A DNA stretch of 64,000 nt from Desulfobacteraceae bacterium (lineage in GTDB: Bacteria; Desulfobacterota; Desulfobacteria; Desulfobacterales; Desulfobacteraceae). A model generated the notes under the pieces. It saw only the letters and a program-made list of their open reading frames with translations, had not been told where the DNA came from and did not search any database. Of this stretch, positions 27,910-35,650 are shown one piece after another; the first letter of the stretch is position 1, and every line of letters begins with the position of its first letter. The stretch spans positions 36,988 to 100,987 of the forward strand of contig JAAEMK010001108.1 in NCBI GenBank assembly GCA_024225635.1, in the 5' to 3' direction. The translations under genes and the position numbers were made by a program.

Positions 27910-28022
27910 GGGGTCAGGCTTTCCAGAGTAACGGGGTCAAAATATTGGGGTCAGGCTTTCCTTGTTGCGGAGCAACAAGGAAAGCCTGACCCCTTCTCTT
28001 TTTGGGAAAGCCCGACCCTTTT
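27910..28022. repeat. Family A REP-like palindrome cluster with a 22-bp perfect stem
   Basis: A half-copy GGGGTCAGGCTTTCC lies at 27910-27924 and a fragment at 27933-27938. Then 22 bases at 27947-27968 (beginning GGGGTCAGGCTTTCCTTG) are perfectly complementary to 27972-27993 around a GGA loop. A degenerate copy (GGGAAAGCCCGACCC) followed by T6 sits at 28004-28023. The long hairpin and the T-rich flanks could terminate the acyl-CoA ligase transcript. The rest of the 343-base gap up to fdhA is AT-rich and holds two ATCGAAAT repeats (near 28054 and 28088) and a TTGACA at 28084-28089 with no good partner box. Confidence 0.85.
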
Positions 28023-28218
28023 TTGTTTTTCGATGTGCTATTTGTAACATATCGAAATTATTAGGTTTTCTTCCTAAAAAAGGTTGACATCGAAATGGGT
28101 ACATGGCAAGTAAGCCATCATACATAATGTGACCCCGCATCACCGGTGGAGGACCGAAATATACAAAGATCAATACCACCGGGAAATTTTGATTTCAACT
28201 TTAAGGAGGTCGGGAAGA

Positions 28219-31200
28219 ATGAAGTTTACACGTCGTAATTTTTTGAAACTTGCCGGGATGGGCGCCGCAATGGTGCCCCTCGGCCAGTTGGGGATCAATC
28301 TCCAACCGGTACAGGCATTTGCCGACGGCATGAAGATTGACGGAGCGCGAGAAGTCGTTTCCATCTGTCCGTTCTGTGCAGTCACCTGCCATTACATTGC
28401 CCACGTCAAGGACGGTAAGATCGTCAGCACCGAGGGTGATCCGGATTACCCTGTCAGCGAAGGCGCCCTGTGCGCCAAGGGCGCGGCCCAGCTGTCCATG
28501 ATCAACAGTCATCACCGTTTGCTCAAACCCCTTTACAGGGCGCCCTACAGCGATCACTGGGAAGAGAAGAGCTGGGACTGGACCTTGAACCGTCTGGCCA
28601 GGAAGATCAAGGATACCAGGGACAGCGATTTCAAGCGGGTCAACGCCAAGGGGGAACGGGTCAACCGTGTGGAATCGATTTTCCACCTGGGCTGTTCCAT
28701 CATGGACAACGAGGAATGCGCTGTTGTGCACCAGGCGGCAAGGGGGCTTGGGCTGGTCCATTTCGACCACCAGGCCCGTATCTGACATAGCGCAACTGTA
28801 GCGGCTCTGGCAGAGTCGTTTGGACGTGGCGCAATGACCAATCACTGGATCGATCTCAAGAACTCGGACTGTGTTTTCATCATGGGAAGTAATGCAGCCG
28901 AGCATCATCCAATCAGCTTTAAATGGATTTTGCGTGCCAAGGACAATGGCGCGAAAATCATGCATGTGGACCCGAAATTTTCCAGGACGTCGGCAAGGAG
29001 CGACTTTCATGTGCCCCTGAGGTCGGGGACCGATATTGCCTTCCTGGGCGGTCTCATCAACTACATCATTGAAAACAACAAATATTTTGCAGAGTATGTT
29101 ACGGAATACACCAATGCCGCTTTTATTGTGAGCGACGGGTTCAAGTTCAAGAACGGCATGTTTTCCGGGTACAATTCGGAAAACCGGACATACGACAAGA
29201 GCACATGGAGTTTCAAGACCGACGCCGACGGCGTGCCCCTGCGGGACAAAACCCTGCAGGATGACAAATGTGTCTTCCAGTTGATGAAAAAGCACTATTC
29301 CCGGTACAATATAAAGGATGTTTCCAGGATCACCGGCGTTTCAAAGGAAAACCTGCTCAAGGTATGGGAAACCTTTGCTGAAACCGGCAAAAAGGACAAG
29401 GCCGGGGCCATCTGCTACGCATTGGGCTGGACCCAGCATTCCGTGGGTGTTCAGAACATCCGTGCCAGCGCCCTGATCCAGCTCCTTCTGGGTAACATCG
29501 GCGTGGCCGGCGGCGGTATCGAAGCCCTGCGCGGGGAGCCCAATGTTCAGGGTTCCACCGACCATTGTATCCTCTGGCACATTATTCCCGGCTATCTGCC
29601 CGTGCCCCGCGCCCAGTGGAACACATTGGAAGACTATAACAAGGCATGCACCCCGGTGAGCCATGATCCCCAGAGCGCCAACTGGTGGCAGCACAAGCCC
29701 GCCTACATGGCCAGCCTGCTTAAGGGATGGTATGGAGATAAGGGCACGGCTGATAACGGGTTCGGTTACAACTGGCTCCCCAAGGCCGACGCCGATGGGA
29801 ATTATTCCTATCTCTATCTCTTTGACCGGATGTACAACGGCAAGATGAAGGGCGGGTTCATCTGGGGCACCAATCCCGCCCAGAGTGTTCCCAACTCCAA
29901 CAAGGTCAGAAAGGCCATGGAGAACATGGACTGGGCCTGCTTTGCCGAAGTGCACCACACCGAATCAACGGATTTCTGGCACCGGCCGGGGGTGGACCCG
30001 GCCACGGTAAAGACCGAGTGTTTTCTCCTGCCCTCCGCCAACCGTGCGGAAAAAGAGGGCTCCATCACCAACAGCGGGCGCTGGCAGCTCTGGCATTACC
30101 AGGCAACCAAGCCCCAGGGAGAATGCCTGGCCCTCGGAGACATGTGCGTCAAAATCACCAATGCGGTCAGGCATTTGTACCGCACAGAGGGCGGCACCTA
30201 TCCCGAGCCCCTGCTGAACCTTGATTTCCCGGCCTATTATGATCCCGAGAAGATTGCCCAGAAGTGTAACGGATGGTTTACCAGGGATACGAAGATCAAG
30301 GGAAAACTGTACAAGAAAGGGCAGCAGGTACCCAGTTTCGCGGCGCTCAAGGACGACGGGTCCACGGTTTCCCTGAACTGGCTGTACGCAGGCGGGTATA
30401 CGGAAGAGGAGCTTGGCAAAAAGTACAACAAGTCCAAACGCCGGGATTTCACCCAGACCCCGGAACAGGCCGCCATCGGTCTGTATCCCAACTATTCCTG
30501 GTGCTGGCCGGTCAACCGCCGAATTCTTTACAACCGGGCCTCCGTTGACCTGAACGGACAGCCCTGGGCACCTGATAAAGCGGTTATCCGCTGGGACGGC
30601 GCCAAGTGGATCGGTGATGTTCCGGATGGCGGCTGGGCCCCGCTCGCTTCCGGCAATGGTAAATATCCGTTTATCATGCACAAGGAAGGCCACGGCCAGC
30701 TGTTCGGGCCCGGCCGCTGCGAGGGACCGTTCCCCGAGCATTATGAGCCCGTGGAAACCCCGGTTAAAAAACATCCCTTCTCGGGTCAGTTGAGCAACCC
30801 CTGTGCCGTGATTTTCCATGGGGAGATGGATAAACTGGCCGAGCCTGGCGATAAACGGTTCCCCATCGTTTTGACCACCTACAGCATGACCGAGCACTGG
30901 TGCGGCGGAGGTGAGACAAGAAATACGCCGCCCCTGCTCGAGGCCGAGCCCCAGCTGTATGTTGAGATGAGCCCGGAACTGGCCGAGGAAAAGGGGATCA
31001 AAAACGGCGACCCCGTTGTGGTTGAGAACATCCGGGGCCGGGTGGAGGCCGTCGCCATGGTCACCGTCCGCATGCGGCCTTTCAAGATCCAGGGCAAGAC
31101 GGTTCATGAAGTGGGTATGCCATTCTGTTTCGGCTGGACAACCAAGGGATGCGGTGATTCCACCAACCGGCTGACCCCGTCCGTTGGTGATCCCAATACG

Positions 31201-31272
31201 ACCATTCCTGAGTATAAGGCCTGCCTTGTCAATGTCAGAAAGGCCGGGACACTGAAGGAACTGGATGTATAA
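28219..31272 (+). CDS. fdhA: Selenocysteine-containing periplasmic formate dehydrogenase, catalytic subunit
   Basis: This is one 1017-residue protein read through an in-frame TGA at 28783-28785 (Sec189). The frame stays open for 16 codons to the next Met and continues to 31272. The start ATG 28219 follows AAGGAGGT. The N-terminus has a twin-arginine signal (FTRRNFLKLAGMG), so the folded enzyme is exported. CPFCAVTCHYIAHVKDGK and GALCAKG hold the 4Fe-4S cluster. HFDHQARI-Sec-HSATVAAL is the active-site loop of Sec formate dehydrogenases, and the C-terminus (LYVEMSPELAEEKGIKNGD) is the molybdopterin-dinucleotide domain. It oxidises formate with Mo or W bis-MGD, and fdhB follows. A membrane cytochrome subunit gene is absent, so a soluble FdhAB feeding periplasmic cytochromes is likely. 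Confidence 0.96.
28783..28820 (+). promoter_or_regulatory. Selenocysteine UGA codon with downstream bacterial SECIS-like hairpin
   Basis: TGA at 28783-28785 is followed 14 bases later by a hairpin: AGCGGCTCT (28800-28808) with AGAGTCGTT (28812-28820), nine pairs including two G-T, loop GGC. Position and a G-containing loop fit the SelB-binding element of bacterial fdh genes. Confidence 0.8.
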
Positions 31273-31331
31273 CCCCGCTAGGAATGCCGTTTCACTTCGG
31301 GTGAAACCGTTCCAAAACAAGGAGCAAAGAA

Positions 31332-32081
31332 ATGCCTAACGCTTTTTTTATAGATGCATCACGATGCACAGCATGCCGTGGCTGTCAGGTTGCCTGCAAG
31401 GAATGGCACGGACTCCCGGCTGTCAATACCAAGCAGAGGGGAAGTCATCAAAATCCTCCCGACTTGAACCCGTCTAACTACAAAGTGGTCCGTTTCAACG
31501 AGCATTGTGTGGAAAACGACCGTAACCATGTTGTCTGGAATTTTTTCCCGGACCAGTGCCGCCACTGCATCGAGGCGCCCTGCAAGTACATTGCGGATGA
31601 TTACCTCGAGGGCGCAATCGTCCAGGACCAGGGAACCGGGGCCATTATCTATACGGATTTGACAAAGCAGTTGTCCCAGTCTGTCTTTGAAGAAATCCGT
31701 GACTCCTGCCCCTATGATATCCCCCGGAGGAACAGCGCCACGGGCGCCATCGTCAAATGCGACATGTGCCATGGCCGGGTGCGTAACGGTCTTTTGCCCA
31801 TGTGCGTGGCAACCTGTCCCACCGGCACCATGAATTTCGGTGACCGGGAGGAGATGCTCAAGCTTGCCCATGAGCGGCTTGAAGTGGTCAGAAAGGAGTT
31901 CCCAAAGGCCCAACTTGTGGATGAGGACTCGGTCAATGTGATCTATCTGATTACGGACGATCCCGAGCATTACCATGATTATGTGGTTGCCGACGCAAGG
32001 CCGGTACCAGGTCCCTTGAGCCGGAAAGAGTTTCTGGCAAAACTTGCGGCTCCCCTGCGGGCCGCAAAGTCAAAAGCATAA
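31332..32081 (+). CDS. fdhB: Formate dehydrogenase iron-sulfur subunit
   Basis: This 249-residue ferredoxin-like subunit has four cysteine clusters for 4Fe-4S centres: CTACRGCQVACKEWHGL (residues 12-28), CRHCIEAPCKYIA near 76, SCPYDIPRRN near 120, and CDMCHGRVRNGLLPMCVATC near 140. It carries electrons from FdhA towards periplasmic cytochromes. No signal peptide is present, so it would ride out with FdhA through the Tat system, and no C-terminal membrane anchor is seen. AAGGAG precedes the start 59 bases after fdhA. Hairpins follow at 32089-32153. Confidence 0.95.
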   Translation: MPNAFFIDASRCTACRGCQVACKEWHGLPAVNTKQRGSHQNPPDLNPSNYKVVRFNEHCVENDRNHVVWNFFPDQCRHCIEAPCKYIADDYLEGAIVQDQGTGAIIYTDLTKQLSQSVFEEIRDSCPYDIPRRNSATGAIVKCDMCHGRVRNGLLPMCVATCPTGTMNFGDREEMLKLAHERLEVVRKEFPKAQLVDEDSVNVIYLITDDPEHYHDYVVADARPVPGPLSRKEFLAKLAAPLRAAKSKA

Positions 32082-32088
32082 TTACCGC

Positions 32089-32153
32089 ACGGGATGCGGG
32101 TGAATCGCCTGCATCCCGTAAAAGGCCGCTTCCCGGTTTGTGGAGCGGCCTTT
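32089..32153 (+). other. Two consecutive hairpins between fdhB and fdhE
   Basis: ACGGGATGC (32089-32097) pairs with GCATCCCGT (32111-32119), and AAAGGCCGCT (32121-32130) pairs with AGCGGCCTTT (32144-32153). The second has only a short T-run, so it may attenuate or protect mRNA ends and lower fdhE expression relative to fdhAB. Confidence 0.55.
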
Positions 32154-32173
32154 CCTGCAAAAGGAATTGAAAT

Positions 32174-33088
32174 ATGAGTAAAGAGCGTATCAGGCATGAC
32201 AGGTCAGCCGGGGGCATCGAAAAAGCCCTGGAAAACCTGGCAGCGAATAAACCGGAACTTGAGAACGTCGTGAAGGCATTCGGCCCCCTGCTGCTCGCAA
32301 AAGCCGCCTTCAAGGAAGAATGCCCCTTGCCCGAAAGTGTCAAGGAGGAATCGTTTGACTTTGATTCCGCCGGTTTTGCCCAGGGAGAGCCGTTATTTGC
32401 AAGTATCGGGATGATCGATTTTCAGGATGATTTCGAGGGTGTGATCCCGCGTCTTTTGCCCCCCATGAAAACAGCCTTTGTGGGAATCAGGGAAGACCTT
32501 GAAAAGATGGAAAAAGGATTTTCAGACCATGTGATCGATACCCGTGAATGCGTCCGGGCCTTTATGAATGATCAGCAGGAGATCCTGGAAAAACAGGCGG
32601 GTCAAATGGGCGCATCTATTCAGGTCTTTCAGTTTGTGTTGGGACAACTGGTCAAGCCGTTCATGGAGATGCAGGCAGAGGTGTTTGCCCCGTTGACGGA
32701 GGGACAGCAATGGCTGCACGGCTATTGTCCCGTCTGCGGGTCCCATGCCGCCGTTGCCGGGCTTGCCGGTGAAGGTGGAAAGCGCTGGCTGCAATGCGCC
32801 AATTGCAGTCATGAATGGCGCTTTAACCGGCACACCTGTCCCAGGTGCAGCGATAACGATCACACTAAACATGAGTATTTCTTTGACCGGAACAGTCCTG
32901 TAAAGGCAGGGGAACGTGTGGACGTGTGCAAAGAATGCCGTTCATATCTTTTGACGATTGATCTCCGCGAACGGATCGACCCGGTCAACATGGACGTGGC
33001 AGCCATGGGAATGATTCCCCTGGATATGCTCGCGCAACAGAAAGGATACGCTCCGCTTGCTTCAACTCCCTGGAACGCATTGAAATAA
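32174..33088 (+). CDS. fdhE: Formate dehydrogenase accessory protein FdhE
   Basis: This 304-residue protein has the FdhE zinc-ribbon/rubredoxin-like cysteine pairs: YCPVCGSHAAVAGL near 185, CANCSHEWRFNRHTCPRCSD near 210, and VCKECRSYLLTIDLRE near 250, followed by NMDVAAMGMIPLDMLAQQKG, a conserved C-terminal block. FdhE is needed to mature Tat-exported formate dehydrogenases. AAGGAA precedes the start. It lies last in the fdhABE set, with a terminator at 33128-33163. Confidence 0.94.
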   Translation: MSKERIRHDRSAGGIEKALENLAANKPELENVVKAFGPLLLAKAAFKEECPLPESVKEESFDFDSAGFAQGEPLFASIGMIDFQDDFEGVIPRLLPPMKTAFVGIREDLEKMEKGFSDHVIDTRECVRAFMNDQQEILEKQAGQMGASIQVFQFVLGQLVKPFMEMQAEVFAPLTEGQQWLHGYCPVCGSHAAVAGLAGEGGKRWLQCANCSHEWRFNRHTCPRCSDNDHTKHEYFFDRNSPVKAGERVDVCKECRSYLLTIDLRERIDPVNMDVAAMGMIPLDMLAQQKGYAPLASTPWNALK

Positions 33089-33127
33089 TATTTGTCGCGG
33101 GTGGCGATGCCAGATCTTTGAAATGAT

Positions 33128-33163
33128 GTGTAATCCGTGTACGGTCACAGGCACGGATTACAC
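33128..33163. terminator. Bidirectional terminator between fdhE and the FmdE-like gene
   Basis: GTGTAATCCGTG (33128-33139) and CACGGATTACAC (33152-33163) form a 12-bp stem with a 12-base loop, followed by TTGATTTT. It sits between convergent genes. Confidence 0.65.
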
Positions 33164-33186
33164 TTGATTTTAACCGGGCATGGGGA

Positions 33187-33846
33187 TTACCCGGCAACCG
33201 GTGTGGGGCCAGGTTCTCCAATATACGGGGCGTCACCCTGGCATCCCTTGCAAATAGCGCCGTGATTACCGGGGAAGGCTTCTCCGCACCTGGGACAGTT
33301 AATGGTTTTTCCTTTTTCCCTTTTTTCCAGAAAACGGGGATGCACCCGAACTTCCCGGATTGAAAAAAGATCCGGCCCCGCACATCGGATCTGCTCCCGC
33401 AGAAGCGGCGTGTCCTGCTCGGGTTTGGGCTTGAGTTTGTAAAACCAGGTCATCACCTCCTGCCAGGGTTTCATTTTGACGGGGTCCAGGAAAACGCGAA
33501 TCCCTGTTCCATCATACTTATCATAAAGGGTCAGGCCAAACCGTCCCAGGTCGACAACCTGGAGCCAGGCGTTTCCGATGGTGCACAGGGTCAGCATCTG
33601 TACGGCATCGGGAAGACAGTAGGAGGTTTCACTGATGGCATCGAACAGGGTCCCCTTGGGAATCTGTTCAAGGGCAATATCCACCATTTTACCCCCGATG
33701 ATCAGGCCGGGGGCAGGGTATCCGTGAAAAGCGTTTATAAAATCAAGATATTCCTCAAACGAATAGACAGTCCCTTTGTGATCCCGGCACCATGGGGTCT
33801 GGTCAGAGGGTTGTCCGGTCTTTGATTCTTCAATAGGATTTCTCAT
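33187..33846 (-). CDS. FmdE-family protein with C-terminal zinc ribbon
   Basis: This 219-residue protein has the FmdE core (FHGYPAPGLIIGGKMVDIAL near residue 40, then YCLPDAVQMLTLCTIGNAWL near 75 and LYDKYDGTGIRVFLDP near 108). Its tail ends in CPRCGEAFPGNHGAICKGC, a zinc ribbon with two CxxC pairs. FmdE was named from the molybdenum formylmethanofuran dehydrogenase operon; bacterial members are thought to assist molybdopterin enzymes, without a proven reaction. The start overlaps the ModE-like stop by four bases. Its place next to fdhABE supports a Mo/W or formate-linked role. Confidence 0.85.
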   Translation of the reverse strand: MRNPIEESKTGQPSDQTPWCRDHKGTVYSFEEYLDFINAFHGYPAPGLIIGGKMVDIALEQIPKGTLFDAISETSYCLPDAVQMLTLCTIGNAWLQVVDLGRFGLTLYDKYDGTGIRVFLDPVKMKPWQEVMTWFYKLKPKPEQDTPLLREQIRCAGPDLFSIREVRVHPRFLEKREKGKTINCPRCGEAFPGNHGAICKGCQGDAPYIGEPGPTPVAG

Positions 33847-34223
33847 ATGGTATGTTTGCGGTATCCGCGTCCTTTCTCAAAAAGTTCATCTGATTGAACC
33901 ACTACGTTCTTATGGAGCTGCCTGAACTGCTCAACCAGTTCCAGGGCAAACGGCATAAGCTGTGATCCCCCGCCTGAGGCTCCGCCTTTGCTGCAGACGA
34001 TCAGGGGAAATCCAAGGCGTTCTTCCGTGGCCTTGATTCTGCCCCAGAGTGCCCGGTAACTCATCTTCAATTCCTTGGCCGCAGCCTTGAGGGAGCCGAG
34101 CCTGTGGACTGCTTCAAGCATTTTCAGCCTGCCCAGTCCGAACACGACTTTTCCGCCTTCGTCCTCGATCCAGATTTTGGAGCGTATGAAGAGCTGCTCC
34201 GTCTTTATTTCCGTCATTTGCAT
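33843..34223 (-). CDS. ModE-like DNA-binding regulator (N-terminal winged-helix domain only)
   Basis: The protein has 126 residues. The start is ATG 34223, or ATG 34217 two codons in, both behind AAGAGA; a TTG at 34292 would add 23 unlikely residues. It has the ModE winged helix: KVVFGLGRLKMLEAVHRLGS, then LKAAAKELKMSYRALWGRIK (the recognition helix region) and CSKGGASGGGSQLMPFALEL. The molybdate-binding MOP domains of E. coli ModE are absent, so effector sensing would need another part. In Desulfovibrio a single-domain relative (TunR) responds to tungstate; a similar role is an inference. A perfect palindrome at 34301-34328 lies 77 bases upstream. Confidence 0.85.
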   Translation of the reverse strand: MQMTEIKTEQLFIRSKIWIEDEGGKVVFGLGRLKMLEAVHRLGSLKAAAKELKMSYRALWGRIKATEERLGFPLIVCSKGGASGGGSQLMPFALELVEQFRQLHKNVVVQSDELFEKGRGYRKHTI

Positions 34224-34300
34224 TTCTCTTAAAGCTTGCCCGGATATTCGGAAAAGGGGCCAATCCAGTTCTCCGGATATCGGTGATGACAATTAATTAA

Positions 34301-34328
34301 CCCGTTGTGCCAATGTTGGCACAACGGG
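34301..34328. promoter_or_regulatory. Perfect 13-bp inverted repeat upstream of the ModE-like gene
   Basis: CCCGTTGTGCCAA and TTGGCACAACGGG flank a TG dinucleotide without mismatch. No T-run follows on the plus strand, and only TTAATTAATTG on the minus strand, so an operator is as likely as a terminator of the upstream HD-GYP gene. Confidence 0.6.
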
Positions 34329-34481
34329 TGACAGTGTGGTATCCGATTGCTTTAAATATGTCAATAGAAGTAAATGAATAACTAAAAAAATAAATTCTTT
34401 GCCATATTCTAAGTCGAAATCAAGAGTTATGCCGTAATTTTTTGTTGACTGGGTTTGGGCGGGCGCAAGAATGGTCCATTC

Positions 34482-35591
34482 TTATTTCAGTGAATCCGCC
34501 GTGTCGATATATTGCCGGGCGATGGCGAAAAAGGCATCTGCATTCTGAATAAAGGCATCGGCTATATCCGGATCAAAATGCGAGCCTCGTCCCTCTTTAA
34601 TGATCGCGACGGATTTTTCCTGGGAAAATGGCTCTTTATAAACCCGGCGGCTGATCAGGGCATCATAGACATCGGCCAGGGCCATCAGCCTGGCTGAAAC
34701 CGGAATCTCATCTCCGGAAAGCCCTTCAGGATAGCCGCTGCCGTCCCATTTCTCATGATGGCTGTAGGCAATCTCCTTGGCCAGGTGCAGAAACGATTGT
34801 TTCATCTGCTTTTCATCGAGTATCGATTCGGCGGCAATAATGGCGTCATGCCCGCAAATGGTGTGCTTTTTCATTATTTCAAATTCATCATCCGTCAGTT
34901 TCCCCGGTTTAAGAAGAATATGGTCCGGCACTCCCACCTTGCCAATGTCATGGAGGGGCGCGGATTTGTGCAGGAATTGAATTACTTCCGGGGTTAAATA
35001 TTGACTGAAACGGGGGTGGTTCTGCAGGTTTTCCGCCAACAGCCTGACGTAATTCTGGGTGCGCCGGATATGGTTTCCGGTTTCGGGATCCCGGGTTTCC
35101 GCCAGGGCTCCCATGGCAACCATGGTAACATCCTGGATCATGGAAATCTCCCGGGTTCGCTCCGCTATCTTTTCTTCCAGAATGAGGTTTTGCTCCTTCA
35201 GGTAATTCCGGGCTTTTGTCAGGGTCAGCTGGGTTACAATACGGGCTTTCAGGATGGGTGGGGTGATCGGTTTGGTGATGTAGTCCGCAGCTCCCATTGA
35301 CAGGCCCCTGGCTTCATCACCAATTTCAGCCTTTGCCGTGAGGAAAATAATCGGGATATCCCGTGTTGCAGGGTTGGTCTTGAGTCTGCGGCAAACTTCA
35401 TAACCATCCATTTCAGGCATCATGATATCGAGGAGGATCAGGTCGGGTTTCTGTGCCATGGTAATTTTCAACGCCAGCTTTCCATTGGTGGCGAACAACA
35501 ACGTATATTTATCCGCAAGTACCTCTTTGATGACATCCAGGTTCTCCGGAGTGTCATCCACCACAAGAATTTTTCGTTTTGATTCACGCAT
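34482..35591 (-). CDS. HD-GYP response regulator (c-di-GMP phosphodiesterase)
   Basis: This 369-residue protein has an N-terminal receiver (ILVVDDTPENLDVIKEVL, phospho-acceptor in LILLDIMMPEMDGYEV near residue 58, Lys in FLTAK) and a coiled coil (about 130-150). The HD-GYP domain carries APLHDIGKVGVPDHIL, MKKHTICGHDAI and EKWDGSGYPEGLSG. All HD-GYP metal and substrate residues appear intact, so it should hydrolyse c-di-GMP. It is the last gene of the minus-strand signalling block and lies 59 bases after the giant kinase, so it is a likely output of that phosphorelay. Confidence 0.93.
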   Translation of the reverse strand: MRESKRKILVVDDTPENLDVIKEVLADKYTLLFATNGKLALKITMAQKPDLILLDIMMPEMDGYEVCRRLKTNPATRDIPIIFLTAKAEIGDEARGLSMGAADYITKPITPPILKARIVTQLTLTKARNYLKEQNLILEEKIAERTREISMIQDVTMVAMGALAETRDPETGNHIRRTQNYVRLLAENLQNHPRFSQYLTPEVIQFLHKSAPLHDIGKVGVPDHILLKPGKLTDDEFEIMKKHTICGHDAIIAAESILDEKQMKQSFLHLAKEIAYSHHEKWDGSGYPEGLSGDEIPVSARLMALADVYDALISRRVYKEPFSQEKSVAIIKEGRGSHFDPDIADAFIQNADAFFAIARQYIDTADSLK

Positions 35592-35650
35592 TCGTACTTT
35601 CCTTTCCCCCAGGATCTTTTATCTGCCGGATTTTTTTTAACATCAAATCA

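Noticed and set aside
28084-28110. Sigma-54 promoter ahead of fdhA (TGGCAAGTAAGC)
   Set aside because: The GG and GC dinucleotides are seven bases apart, not the required ten.
28219-31272. Formate dehydrogenase gene broken by a nonsense codon
   Set aside because: The frame continues without shift, residues on both sides of TGA match the Sec active-site loop, and a suitable hairpin follows.
29965-31320. Long antisense open frame (451 codons) opposite fdhA
   Set aside because: It overlaps the well-supported FdhA C-terminus and encodes no recognisable domain.
34224-34292. TTG start at 34292 for the ModE-like protein
   Set aside because: There is no ribosome site and the extra residues are not family-like; the ATG pair at 34223/34217 follows AAGAGA.
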